Positions 48,325-56,315 of a stretch of 64,000 bases of DNA are shown piece by piece. Positions within the stretch are counted from its first letter, which is position 1; the number at the start of each line of letters is the position of its first letter. Origin of the DNA: an uncultured Aquimarina sp. (GTDB lineage Bacteria; Bacteroidota; Bacteroidia; Flavobacteriales; Flavobacteriaceae). Location of the stretch: the NCBI GenBank assembly GCA_947500505.1, contig CANMSL010000008.1:1-64000 (forward strand), written 5' to 3'. A program made the position numbers and the translations under genes. The notes below the pieces were generated by a model. That model ran no database searches. It had not been told where the DNA came from and saw only the letters and a program-made list of their open reading frames with translations.

Positions 48325-48687
48325 TTGTATTGTAAAAAATGTAACAAACTTTTGAATCTTTCTTCTTTAAAAGAATCTAAGTATGATGAATTGACTTTTA
48401 TTGATGAGAAAGAATTATTAAAAGAAAATAGATATATTCTAGCAAGCAATGCAGGTTTTATTTTTGAACTTCCATTTAAGTATCTGGTAAATACTAAAAG
48501 TATATTACTGATAAATCATAATGATCAAAAAAGATTTAACGGATGTTGTGGTCCTAGTGAGTTCGGAAAATTAAATCAAGTTTGTTCACAATGTAGCTCT
48601 GAAATTGGAACGCTTATTTCCGATTGCTGGACTCCAAAATTTATTGGTATAGACGGTAACAAGGTTTCATTAAAACCTTTATGGTAA
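48325..48687 (+). CDS. Zinc-ribbon-like protein; start disturbed by a 5-bp tandem repeat
   Basis: A 120-residue protein with Cys pairs in YCKKCNKLL, FNGCCGPSE and VCSQC, probably metal-binding. The frame can start only at TTG 48325. The natural ATG at 48314 overlaps the rtcB stop as TAATG, but is out of frame because TTGTA occurs three times in tandem (48320-48334). With two copies the ATG reads in frame as MELYCKKCNK. It is thus either expressed from a weak TTG or switched off by repeat number. Function unknown; the island context suggests RNA or ribosome binding. Confidence 0.6.
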   Translation: MYCKKCNKLLNLSSLKESKYDELTFIDEKELLKENRYILASNAGFIFELPFKYLVNTKSILLINHNDQKRFNGCCGPSEFGKLNQVCSQCSSEIGTLISDCWTPKFIGIDGNKVSLKPLW

Positions 48688-48715
48688 AAAATCATTAAAA
48701 GAAATACTCGCTAAA

Positions 48716-49378
48716 ATGAACCTATACCAAACCATACAAAACAGCATTCAGTTCCTTTCAGATTCCTGGAAGGAACAGTATGCTGTTTTTTTACATGAAG
48801 AACATCTATTGGTTTTTACCAAAAATCTAGAACGCTATCATCAGTTTGGAGTTCCGGATACGCACCCATTTCCCCATTTTGATGAAGAAATCACACCATC
48901 ACTATCAGAAGCATTTAAAAGTTTCGAAAAGTTAGTAGCTGATCAAAATGCAACATCAAAAGAGTGGGCAAAGGCCATAGAAACCACTCCATTCGAATAT
49001 CTTTTGATATTGATTGGACAAAGATGGACCTCAGCAACCTTAAAAAATGAAGAGGCAATTCCTCCTATAAAAGAAACGTTGCTGGATAGCTGTTTTACAC
49101 CATTTAATGACCAAATCTGTATCGCAACCAGAGCTTGGGAAAAGCATATAGGAAGATCAGAAGACAATTTCTGGGGAGAAATGAAAGGTAATCCAACCGA
49201 GAAAGAAGAAAAAGTAAAAAAGCGTATTCTGGAAATCATAGAAAATAAGACCTGGTGGAATATCTTTTACCATTATAAACCTGAATTAGTCTACGAGATT
49301 AGAGTTCCCAGCGGACATGGAATTAGATGGAATGTCAACGGAACGAGGTTAATCGGATTTTTAGAACCTTTTTTATAG
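48716..49378 (+). CDS. Unknown protein of the RNA-repair island
   Basis: A 220-residue soluble protein with no signal or membrane segment. It is mostly helical, with an aromatic-rich C-terminal beta part (WWNIFYHYKPELVYEIRVPSG read in pieces, then HGIRWNVNGTRLIGFLEPFL). I recognise no family. It lies 28 nt after the zinc-ribbon gene in the rtcB transcription unit, so cotranscription with RtcB is likely. Confidence 0.65.
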   Translation: MNLYQTIQNSIQFLSDSWKEQYAVFLHEEHLLVFTKNLERYHQFGVPDTHPFPHFDEEITPSLSEAFKSFEKLVADQNATSKEWAKAIETTPFEYLLILIGQRWTSATLKNEEAIPPIKETLLDSCFTPFNDQICIATRAWEKHIGRSEDNFWGEMKGNPTEKEEKVKKRILEIIENKTWWNIFYHYKPELVYEIRVPSGHGIRWNVNGTRLIGFLEPFL

Positions 49379-49470
49379 AATTCCATTCTCAAATAAATAA
49401 CCTCTTTCTGTACATTTGATGAAAAATAGTAAGTTTTAAATATTGTAATTAAGAAAGACATAAAGCTAAG

Positions 49471-49543
49471 GCGTCACACTGAGCTTGTCGAAGTGTAAAT
49501 AAACTTGATAAGCTGGTTAGTCTTTGACAGGCTCAGACTGACA
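49471..49543. repeat. REP-like palindromic element
   Basis: GTCACACTGAGCTTGTCGAAG and CTTTGACAGGCTCAGACTGAC (each ~20 nt) form an imperfect palindrome. The element supplies an apparent N-terminal extension to the next ORF. Confidence 0.55.
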
Positions 49544-49603
49544 ATGAAAGTCAAAAAAACAATACTACTTATTACTTTATTAATCAATCATAATTTACCC
49601 ACA

Positions 49604-50476
49604 ATGATCTATACCATAGAAAATGATGAATTAATAGTTCGTATTGATACTGTAGGAGCAGAACTTACAAGCATCAAAACCAAAAAAGATACTAAAGAAT
49701 TTTTATGGCAAGGAGATCCAGCCATATGGGCAAATCAGGCACCGGTACTTTTTCCGGTTATTGGTGGACTAAAAAATGGAATGTATACTTATAAAGGAAA
49801 GAGCTATTCACTTCCAAAACATGGATTTATACGGTATAATAAGAAAATCGTTGGAACTCAAGATTCCACGACTAAAGCTTCGTTTACACTATCTGCCTCA
49901 GAAGAGACATTGAAAAGTTATCCATTTACATTCAATTTTACGATTAGTTTCGAACTTATCAATAATCAGATCCATGTTTCTCACACCATAGTAAATAATG
50001 ATTCAGAAACCATGTTTTTTTCCGTTGGTGGGCATCCAGCTTTTAATTGTCCATTGGACATATCCGAAAAGTATGAGGATTATTATATCTCACTAGAGAA
50101 AACAAAGAATCCTAAAAGCTATGTTCTAAACGATCAAGGTCTTATTTCTAAAAATACTATTTCTATCATTGATGATCATAAAATTTGGCTTACCGACACT
50201 CTTTTTGATAAGGACGCCTTAATTTTCAAAAATATAAACGCAAAAAAAGCAATTCTCACTCATAAAATCAAGGGTCCAGTGTTATCGATAGATTTTAATG
50301 ACTTTCCGGATCTCGGTATTTGGGCAAAACACAAATCACCATATGTCTGTATAGAGCCTTGGTTAGGATATGCGGATGTAGAAGAAACAACTCAAAATAT
50401 CGAAGAGAAAGAAGGGATTCAAAAGTTAAAAAAAGAAGAAATACATAAAAGTAATTATAGGATAACCATCATCTAA
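49604..50476 (+). CDS. Aldose 1-epimerase family protein
   Basis: A 290-residue galactose-mutarotase-like beta-sandwich enzyme. The start MIYTIENDELIVRID gives the family's usual length; an in-frame ATG at 49505 lies in a repeat. Family features are GAELTSIKTKKDTKEFLW, LPKHGFIR, SVGGHPAFNCPL (catalytic His) and CIEPWLGYAD (catalytic Glu). It is a housekeeping-type sugar enzyme and seems unrelated to its RNA-repair neighbours. Confidence 0.9.
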   Translation: MIYTIENDELIVRIDTVGAELTSIKTKKDTKEFLWQGDPAIWANQAPVLFPVIGGLKNGMYTYKGKSYSLPKHGFIRYNKKIVGTQDSTTKASFTLSASEETLKSYPFTFNFTISFELINNQIHVSHTIVNNDSETMFFSVGGHPAFNCPLDISEKYEDYYISLEKTKNPKSYVLNDQGLISKNTISIIDDHKIWLTDTLFDKDALIFKNINAKKAILTHKIKGPVLSIDFNDFPDLGIWAKHKSPYVCIEPWLGYADVEETTQNIEEKEGIQKLKKEEIHKSNYRITII

Positions 50477-50544
50477 CATTACTTAGAATCAAAATGAATT
50501 ATCTGCAAAATTTGGAACTTTATCATTAATAAACTCATATTTGC

Positions 50545-50711
50545 AATGAACTCACTTTGAGTAGTGGTTTTCAACCGAAAAGTTTGGCTTTTGTGCTGCA
50601 ATGAAGTTAATATTTTTCAGCATAGCCATAGCTACGGTTAAAAACATTAACTTCATTATAGTGTAAAATGTAAATTTTGCAGGTCAAAGCATTATTCAAA
50701 ATGAGTTCACT
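50545..50711. repeat. Nested palindromic (MITE-like) element, ~167 bp
   Basis: Outer arms 50545-50560 and 50696-50711 pair at 14 of 16 positions; inner arms 50600-50617 and 50640-50657 at 17 of 18. There is no ORF inside. It looks like a small non-autonomous element or a long cruciform. Confidence 0.6.
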
Positions 50712-50745
50712 ATAAGTAAGAACAAAAAAACAAGTTTAGTTATCT

Positions 50746-50808
50746 ATGAATCTATTTTGCACACATAAAAAAGGACGCTGTAAAGCTATTTCTAAATCGA
50801 AATCATAG
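50746..50808 (+). CDS. Candidate 20-codon leader peptide 1
   Basis: Reads MNLFCTHKKGRCKAISKSKS. Codons 10-12 (GGA CGC TGT) carry the sequence that pairs with the left arm of the terminator downstream. The peptide is Lys-rich. Expression is unproven and the promoter is unclear: a TATTTTG at 50753-50759 inside the ORF could instead start an RNA lacking it. Confidence 0.35.
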   Translation: MNLFCTHKKGRCKAISKSKS

Positions 50809-50869
50809 GTAAAAAAACCAGAAACGATATAAATACAAGGAGCGTCCAAAAAAATTGGGCGCTTTTTTT
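50773..50869 (+). promoter_or_regulatory. Attenuator-like RNA 1 with competing helices
   Basis: GGACGCT (50773-50779) pairs with AGCGTCC (50841-50847). The same AGCGTCCAA (50841-50849) also forms a 9-bp terminator with TTGGGCGCT (50855-50863), followed by seven T. The two pairings are mutually exclusive. It could be a riboswitch-like, ribosome-controlled or small-RNA structure. Confidence 0.55.
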
Positions 50870-51043
50870 ATGTTTTTTTTTTAGAAACTATGAACACCAA
50901 ATAAAATGTTGTTTGAGCGATACTCATAAGAGGCACAGTTAGTTACCAAATAGGTTAGTTTCCGTTACTAAACGGACAGGATTTTCTTTGCCTAAAAACA
51001 ATAATAACTACCTGATAATCAGTAAAATAAATTAATATTTTAT

Positions 51044-51074
51044 TTGCATACTTAAAAAATAGATTTCATATTTG
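51044..51074 (+). promoter_or_regulatory. Promoter of the rtcB-prfH leader
   Basis: TTG (51044-51046), a 20-nt spacer and CATATTTG (51067-51074), one mismatch from TAnnTTTG. It would start RNA near 51080. This gap (50477-51548) has no other large ORF. Confidence 0.6.
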
Positions 51075-51163
51075 CACCGTCAGAAAACATAATTGTTTGA
51101 AAGACATTTTTAATGAGACCCTGAAACAAGTTCAGGATGACAATAAATAACTATTATTAATAA

Positions 51164-51313
51164 CCGAAGTACTATGACCTTTACAAACACGTACACAGAT
51201 ACACTAAGAGAACCAGGTTCTTTTATGGGTATGCTTCGGGACTTCTATAACTCATAAGCTGATTCCATCAGTTTGATATAAAGTCCGAAGCCAGAAAAAG
51301 TTTCGGATTTTTT
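51164..51313 (+). promoter_or_regulatory. Transcription attenuator of the rtcB-prfH operon
   Basis: Four segments are seen. Segment 1 is CCGAAGTA (51164-51171, just before the ATG). Segment 2 is CTTCGGGACTT (51234-51244, inside the small ORF). Segment 3 is AAGTCCGAAG (51281-51290). Segment 4 is TTCGGATTT with a T-tract (51302-51313). 1:2 gives 8 pairs, 2:3 gives 10 pairs with one bulge, and 3:4 gives a 9-bp terminator. 2:3 and 3:4 exclude each other. Confidence 0.6.
51174..51257 (+). CDS. Candidate leader peptide 2 of the rtcB-prfH operon
   Basis: A 27-codon ORF starting MTFTNTYTDTL, with Thr at residues 2, 4, 6, 8 and 10 (codons ACC, ACA, ACG, ACA, ACA), and ending RDFYNS. It lies between a good promoter and a terminator. 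Its 3' part contains the antiterminator arm. This is the layout of an attenuation leader peptide, where a stalled ribosome decides the RNA fold. Translation is unproven. Confidence 0.5.
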   Translation: MTFTNTYTDTLREPGSFMGMLRDFYNS

Positions 51314-51397
51314 ATTTGTAAAAATTCATTATCAATTCTACTTGACTAGTATGAATTTTGACCTTTCCGAAAATAGTTTATAGAATAATTACGTATC

Positions 51398-51540
51398 GCG
51401 TTAGGGATAGAGACGGCATCCTTTTCTGTTACTTCGAGCCTGCCTGAGGCAGACAGGCGTAGTCGAGAAGTATAACAGAAAAGATATAGTCGAAAGCCCG
51501 ATCCTCTGTAACGATAGTGAAAGAGGGAAACGCCCAAATT
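51398..51540. repeat. Family C repeat, 5' copy, directly before rtcB
   Basis: Begins GCGTTAGGGATAG and AGACGGCATCCTTTT and ends GGGAAACGCCCAAATT, 8 nt before the rtcB ATG. An inverted copy follows the gene. An embedded CTGCCTGAGGCAGACAGGCG palindrome is present. Confidence 0.75.
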
Positions 51541-51548
51541 CCAAAATC

Positions 51549-52940
51549 ATGGGAAAGAAATTAAGCGGAAAAGACTTAATCAAATTAGGCTTTCCAAAAA
51601 ACAATAGTATTAATGTGACACTAGGTCAGATTAATCGATATCAAAAAAGAGTAAAAAAAGAACACATATTAATAGAAGCCAAAAAAGTATTATTAAATCC
51701 AGAAGCTTATCAAGGTGATGGCATCTGGGGTAAAATTGCTGAAAGTTTGTTGAAACCTGTCGATGTAAAAAAGCATGCATTAAAAACCACAAGATCACCA
51801 TTTCAGATCTATGGAGAAAATGAAATCGATGAGCAGGCAAAATATCAATTGTATGACGCACTAAAATTACCGGTGGCAGTTGCTGGAGCGTTAATGCCAG
51901 ATGCACATAGTGGTTACGGCTTACCAATTGGTGGAGTACTTGCTACAAAAAATGCGGTGATTCCTTATGGTGTAGGAGTAGATATCGGATGCAGAATGTG
52001 TTTAACTATTTATCCAATTGCGATCTCTTATCTGAAAGGGAAAAAACATCAATTGGAAAACATATTGTCTGAACACACCAAATTCGGAATGTATGAAACC
52101 CACAAAATAAAGCATGATCATGAAATCTTTGAACGGGAGGAGTTTAAAAACATTCCGTTAGTAAAAAGACTAAAAGATAAAGCTTATAAACAATTGGGAA
52201 CCTCTGGTGGTGGCAATCATTTTGTAGAATTCGGAACTGTAGATATTACAGACACAGCAAATGAATGGGGATTGGATGTAGGAACCTATATAGGAGTTTT
52301 ATCTCATAGCGGTTCTCGAGGTTTGGGAGCCAATATCGCAAAACACTATACCTATTTGGCAACCAAACAATGTCCATTACTAAAGCACGTACAACAATTA
52401 GCTTGGTTGGATCTAAATACACACGATGGCCAGGAATATTGGTTGGCTATGAATCTTGCCGGAGATTATGCGCAAGCATGTCACGATGATATTCACGCCA
52501 GAATCGGAAAGTTATTAGGATCGAGACCAGTTGCCAAAATTGGAAACCATCACAATTTTGCCTGGAAACAAGAAGTAAATGGTGAGGAATGTATTGTTCA
52601 TAGAAAAGGAGCTACTCCTGCCGCCAAAGGCGAGTTAGGAATTATTCCGGGATCTATGACAGCTCCAGGATTTATAGTTAGAGGATTAGGAAACCCAGAA
52701 AGTTTGCAATCTGCATCTCACGGAGCAGGACGATCACATTCCAGAAGAAAGTGCAAAGAGAAATTTACTAAGAGTGATATCAAAAAGCAATTAAAAGAAA
52801 ATGATGTCACGCTGATTGGTGGAGGAATTGATGAAGCACCTATGGCGTACAAGGATATTAATAAAGTAATGGCAAATCAACAAGAACTGGTTGAGGTAGT
52901 TGGAACATTCACGCCCAAAATCGTGCGAATGGATAAGTAA
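51549..52940 (+). CDS. rtcB: RtcB-family RNA ligase (PrfH-associated, RtcB2-like)
   Basis: A 463-residue RtcB with all active-site residues: Asp145 and Cys148 (GVDIGC), Asn223-His224 (GGGNHF), His253 (SHSGSRGLG), His335 (HHNFAW) and the GMP-accepting His391 (SHGAGR). Its partner gene is prfH, 193 nt downstream. RtcB-PrfH pairs have been reported to rescue and reseal ribosomes whose 16S rRNA decoding centre was cut. It differs clearly from the other RtcB at 46914. Upstream lie an attenuator and a repeat copy. Confidence 0.95.
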   Translation: MGKKLSGKDLIKLGFPKNNSINVTLGQINRYQKRVKKEHILIEAKKVLLNPEAYQGDGIWGKIAESLLKPVDVKKHALKTTRSPFQIYGENEIDEQAKYQLYDALKLPVAVAGALMPDAHSGYGLPIGGVLATKNAVIPYGVGVDIGCRMCLTIYPIAISYLKGKKHQLENILSEHTKFGMYETHKIKHDHEIFEREEFKNIPLVKRLKDKAYKQLGTSGGGNHFVEFGTVDITDTANEWGLDVGTYIGVLSHSGSRGLGANIAKHYTYLATKQCPLLKHVQQLAWLDLNTHDGQEYWLAMNLAGDYAQACHDDIHARIGKLLGSRPVAKIGNHHNFAWKQEVNGEECIVHRKGATPAAKGELGIIPGSMTAPGFIVRGLGNPESLQSASHGAGRSHSRRKCKEKFTKSDIKKQLKENDVTLIGGGIDEAPMAYKDINKVMANQQELVEVVGTFTPKIVRMDK

Positions 52941-52943
52941 TGT

Positions 52944-53072
52944 AATTTGGGCGTTTCCCGCCGCGGCGGGTCAGGCTTTCGGCTGTATCTTTTTTACGTC
53001 GGTTCGAGTGTCCGCCCAAGGCGGATGTATCGAGAATAAGTAAAAAAGGATGCCGCCTCAATCCTTAACGCA
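52944..53072. repeat. Family C repeat, inverted 3' copy, directly after rtcB
   Basis: Starts AATTTGGGCGTTTCCC 4 nt after the rtcB stop and ends AATCCTTAACGC. It is the reverse complement of the ends of 51398-51540; the middle parts differ. Confidence 0.75.
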
Positions 53073-53083
53073 AATAAAAGATA

Positions 53084-53119
53084 AGACCTGTCAGTACGCC
53101 GCGGCGTACTGACAGGTCT
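53084..53119. repeat. 36-bp perfect palindrome before prfH
   Basis: AGACCTGTCAGTACGCCG is followed at once by its exact reverse complement: 18 bp per arm and no loop. It ends 14 nt before the prfH ATG. A cruciform, RNA hairpin or processing site is possible. Confidence 0.85.
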
Positions 53120-53133
53120 ATAAAATAAAAACA

Positions 53134-53829
53134 ATGAAAACTAAAATAATTCAAATAACGGCCGGAAGAGGACCCGTAGAATGCTGTTGGGTAGTAGCGC
53201 AAGTACTAAAACTATTTCTAGAAGAAATTAAAAATAGTGGATTTACTTATAGTATACTGCAGAGGGATACAGGTTCTGAAAACGGAACGGTACAATCTGT
53301 TATCATACAACTAAAAGGAAAAGAAATAAACTCCTTTTTAACGTCTTGGTTAGGAACCATTCAGTGGATTGGCACTTCTACATTCAGAAAACATCATAAA
53401 CGAAAAAACTGGTTTATCGGAATGTATGAAGTCAAACAAATCAAGCTGATAGCTCTAAAGGAGAAAGATATTTCCTTTCAGGCGATGCGAAGTTCAGGTC
53501 CCGGCGGTCAAAATGTAAACAAAGTAAATTCTGCAGTTCGTGCTACGTACAATTCGACAGGAGATCAGGTAGTAGTAATGGATAGCAGATCACAACATCA
53601 AAATAAAAAAATCGCAATAGAACGATTAAAAGAAAAAGTACATCAAAGTCAGTTAGACAACATTAAAAAATCATTGTCTGACCAATGGGAAAATCACCTA
53701 AGTGTTCAACGTGGGAATCCAATTAGAACATTTAAAGGAACTGATTTTAAGAAAAATTATAAAAAACAATCGTATACGTCGAATCGACAAAAATTAAAAA
53801 AAGATCTACGCAACGATTTAAAATACTAG
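53134..53829 (+). CDS. prfH: Peptide chain release factor H
   Basis: A 231-residue stand-alone release-factor relative lacking the codon-recognition domain. GPGGQNVNKV puts the peptidyl-hydrolase GGQ at residues 124-126. The N-terminal part (GRGPVECCWVVAQVL) is the PrfH-specific region, and a basic C-terminal tail follows. PrfH frees nascent chains from ribosomes damaged in the decoding centre, after which RtcB can reseal the RNA. It sits downstream of rtcB and 4 nt upstream of the TPR gene. Confidence 0.94.
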   Translation: MKTKIIQITAGRGPVECCWVVAQVLKLFLEEIKNSGFTYSILQRDTGSENGTVQSVIIQLKGKEINSFLTSWLGTIQWIGTSTFRKHHKRKNWFIGMYEVKQIKLIALKEKDISFQAMRSSGPGGQNVNKVNSAVRATYNSTGDQVVVMDSRSQHQNKKIAIERLKEKVHQSQLDNIKKSLSDQWENHLSVQRGNPIRTFKGTDFKKNYKKQSYTSNRQKLKKDLRNDLKY

Positions 53830-53833
53830 CATT

Positions 53834-54391
53834 ATGGGAAATTTACTAGACAAATATCTATTTCAGGCATTGGATGCATATCCATATAACTTAGAAGAGG
53901 CAGTAGAATCACTGAACTATGCATTGTCATATGATGATAAAAATCCAATAGCACTTTGTTTAATGGGACAGATCTATGCAGAAAATCTTAGAAATTATGA
54001 AACTGCAAAAGAGTACTATCAACAAGCATTAGCAGAAGATATGTACTCATTAGATGTATATCCTAAATATATCAATGTATTGCTTTGGAATGAAGATTAT
54101 GATGAAGCAGAAAAGCTAATTGACTTTGCCTTGACTTTAAAAGGAACCGATAAAGCCGTTTTGTATTTAAAAAAAGGAATTCTTTTTGAACAAAAAAAAG
54201 AATATAAGGCTGCACTGAAAGTCCTAAAAACTGCTAAGGTATATGCTTATAACAACTATTTCATAAGCGATATCGAAGGCGATGAAAAAAGGATAAAAGA
54301 TAAAATGCCTAAGAAGAAGAAAAGAAAGAGCAAGAAAAAAGGTAGTAAAACCGAGAGCTCTTCTAAAAAGTCAAAGAATAAAAAGAAATAA
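53834..54391 (+). CDS. TPR protein with highly basic C-terminal tail
   Basis: A 185-residue protein with about four TPR-like helix pairs over residues 1-155, for example ALCLMGQIYAENLRNYETAKEYYQQAL in parts, then a low-complexity tail of Lys, Arg and Ser that begins MPKKKKRKSKKKG. Such tails bind rRNA or other nucleic acid. Only 4 nt separate it from prfH, so it is probably translated from the same mRNA. I infer an adaptor that brings the repair proteins to ribosomes; this is untested. Confidence 0.8.
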   Translation: MGNLLDKYLFQALDAYPYNLEEAVESLNYALSYDDKNPIALCLMGQIYAENLRNYETAKEYYQQALAEDMYSLDVYPKYINVLLWNEDYDEAEKLIDFALTLKGTDKAVLYLKKGILFEQKKEYKAALKVLKTAKVYAYNNYFISDIEGDEKRIKDKMPKKKKRKSKKKGSKTESSSKKSKNKKK

Positions 54392-54401
54392 TAATGATCT
54401 G

Positions 54402-54464
54402 TCATTCCAGCGCAGGCTGGAATCTACAAGATAACAATGGATCCCAGCCTACGCTGGGATGACA
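54402..54464. repeat. Palindromic repeat (CCAGCNNAGGCTGG type)
   Basis: GTCATTCCAGCGCAGGCTGG and CCAGCCTACGCTGGGATGAC are near-perfect inverted arms ~60 nt apart end to end, between the TPR and exonuclease genes. Confidence 0.75.
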
Positions 54465-54484
54465 ATAAAAAATAAGTAAACATA

Positions 54485-55021
54485 ATGAAAACAATCATAA
54501 TTATTGACCTGGAAGCTACATGCTGGAATGGTCCTGTACCAAAAGGGCAAGTTAACGAAATCATAGAAATCGGTATCTGTTTATTAAATACAGAAACCGG
54601 AGAGATTTCTAAAAATCAAGGAATCCTGATCAAACCAGAACGGTCTGAAGTAAGTCCTTTCTGTACAGAATTGACGACTATTACACAAGAATTGCTGGAT
54701 CAAGAAGGGGTTTCTTTTACAGAAGCTTGCGAAATTTTAAGAACTGAATATCAAGGACATCAGCATACTTGGGCAAGTTATGGTCAATATGATCTGAATA
54801 TGATGAAGAAACAATGCAGTTTCCGAGAAATAGAATATCCACTGTCACAAAACCATATAAACGTAAAAGAGCTTTTTGCCCAAACCAAAGGTTTACGAAA
54901 AAAAGTCGGAATGAAAGGCGCTCTGGATATTTTGGATATTGCGCTGGAAGGAACGCATCACAGAGGTGTAGATGATGCAAAAAATATTGCTAAAATTCTG
55001 GATTGGTGTATGAATACATAA
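54485..55021 (+). CDS. DEDDh 3'-5' exonuclease (ERI1/KapD-like)
   Basis: A 178-residue exonuclease of the DnaQ/RNase T superfamily. Exo I is IIDLEATCWNG (Asp8, Glu10), Exo II lies in WASYGQYDLNMM, and Exo III is HHRGVDDAKNIAKIL with the His and Asp of the DEDDh type. The ERI1/KapD subgroup acts mostly on RNA. At the end of the rtcB-prfH-TPR unit, trimming of damaged 3' ends before ligation is a plausible role. A long hairpin follows. Confidence 0.9.
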   Translation: MKTIIIIDLEATCWNGPVPKGQVNEIIEIGICLLNTETGEISKNQGILIKPERSEVSPFCTELTTITQELLDQEGVSFTEACEILRTEYQGHQHTWASYGQYDLNMMKKQCSFREIEYPLSQNHINVKELFAQTKGLRKKVGMKGALDILDIALEGTHHRGVDDAKNIAKILDWCMNT

Positions 55022-55042
55022 CCAAAAGAATAGAAATATATT

Positions 55043-55123
55043 AAATCATGCTACGGCTCATTGAAAACTATTTCCCAAATAAAATAGTCTAACACAAATT
55101 CTTCAATGAGCTCAGCATGATTA
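55043..55123 (+). terminator. Long hairpin closing the RNA-repair island
   Basis: ATCATGCT and GCTCATTGAA (55045-55065) pair with TTCAATGAGC and AGCATGAT (55102-55121), 18 pairs with one small internal loop, followed by TATTTTT. The remainder of the gap to 55400 is AT-rich, with no gene seen. Confidence 0.6.
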
Positions 55124-55400
55124 TTTTTGATACAATAATTAATATCCGACTACTGATCACCAATAATTTTTAGAAAAAACGTCCCTTTTTTATCTAAATT
55201 AAACTTCGTTGATTGGTAATCAGCACTCAGATATTATGTTTATGTTCACATTGCTTTTATTAATAATAAAACGCACGATTTACGAAACACCCTACCCCTA
55301 TATCTAATTTTTTTTCATTATTTTTTTAATCTCTAAATTCGAAGATGTTTACACAGAAGAATTGTTTAATGATTATATTTACTAAAACAATCACATAAGA

Positions 55401-56285
55401 ATGAAAGACAAATTATTTGAGGAGATTATTGACAATTACGATGCGCTAAAATACAGCCTGTTAAAAGCACAAACATTTGATGAATCACATTTTGGTTTCC
55501 CTGAGATTTATTACAAAATTATGGAAACTGATAAGCAACGTGTAGATGCTTTTCATAAAGCATTCCAACTCAATAATAATTTTAAAGATGCTACTGTTTG
55601 TGAAATTGGAGTAGGCACCCTTCCACTTACCAAATTATACATGCCTTTTGTTAAAAAAGCATATTTAATAGAGAATAATCCAGATCTGATTCCTTTTATT
55701 AATAAAGAGATTGCAAAGTATCCTTGGGCGGATAAAGTAAAAGTTATCTATGCCGATGCATTAACAGTTGATTTACCAGAAAAAGTAGACTTTGTAGTTG
55801 GTGAATTGATGAGTATTTATTGCGCTAATGAATTTCAGGTGCAGATTTTTCAGCATATGCGTGAATTCTTAAAACCTGGTGGGAAATTATTCCCTAATCG
55901 TATTGTAAATTTCGCTAGACTTTGTGAAGCAGAAATTGATGCAGATGTTCATCACTATCCAGTTAATTTTACCCGACACCAACCCATGTTTTTAAGCCAA
56001 CAATTTTTGGTAAACGAAATTGAATTACTTAAAGAAAAAAAGCAGGGTGTAAAACTTAGTTTTTCGGTTCCGGTTTTGTTCACTGGAACAGTGAATGCTT
56101 TGTATCTCGAATCTTATGTTGAAGTTACCGAAGGATCTAATTTTACAGGTACCGATAGTTTGATGCCCCCGACGGTACTTAAAACCACCAATACGCAAGA
56201 AGTAAAAGCCGGAGATTTAGTACATATCGATTTTAGTTTTGACTACGGTTCTTCTCTAGATGATATTAGTTGTGTATTATCCTAA
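55401..56285 (+). CDS. PRMT-like class I methyltransferase
   Basis: A 294-residue SAM-dependent methyltransferase. Motif I is VCEIGVGTLPLTKLY (Glu68, Gly70, Gly72), the post-I acidic residue is in AYLIENNPD, and VDFVVGELMSIYCANE resembles the double-E loop region of protein arginine methyltransferases. The C-terminal beta-barrel-like part (ALYLESYVEVTEG) also fits PRMTs. The target is unknown. It may be cotranscribed with the unknown gene 30 nt downstream. Confidence 0.78.
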   Translation: MKDKLFEEIIDNYDALKYSLLKAQTFDESHFGFPEIYYKIMETDKQRVDAFHKAFQLNNNFKDATVCEIGVGTLPLTKLYMPFVKKAYLIENNPDLIPFINKEIAKYPWADKVKVIYADALTVDLPEKVDFVVGELMSIYCANEFQVQIFQHMREFLKPGGKLFPNRIVNFARLCEAEIDADVHHYPVNFTRHQPMFLSQQFLVNEIELLKEKKQGVKLSFSVPVLFTGTVNALYLESYVEVTEGSNFTGTDSLMPPTVLKTTNTQEVKAGDLVHIDFSFDYGSSLDDISCVLS

Positions 56286-56315
56286 TTTGTTATTTCTTTA
56301 ATAACCATTTAGACA

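Noticed and set aside
49505..49603. Signal-peptide-like N-terminal extension of the aldose epimerase
   Set aside because: The stretch is encoded by a REP-like repeat and precedes a start that already gives the full family length.
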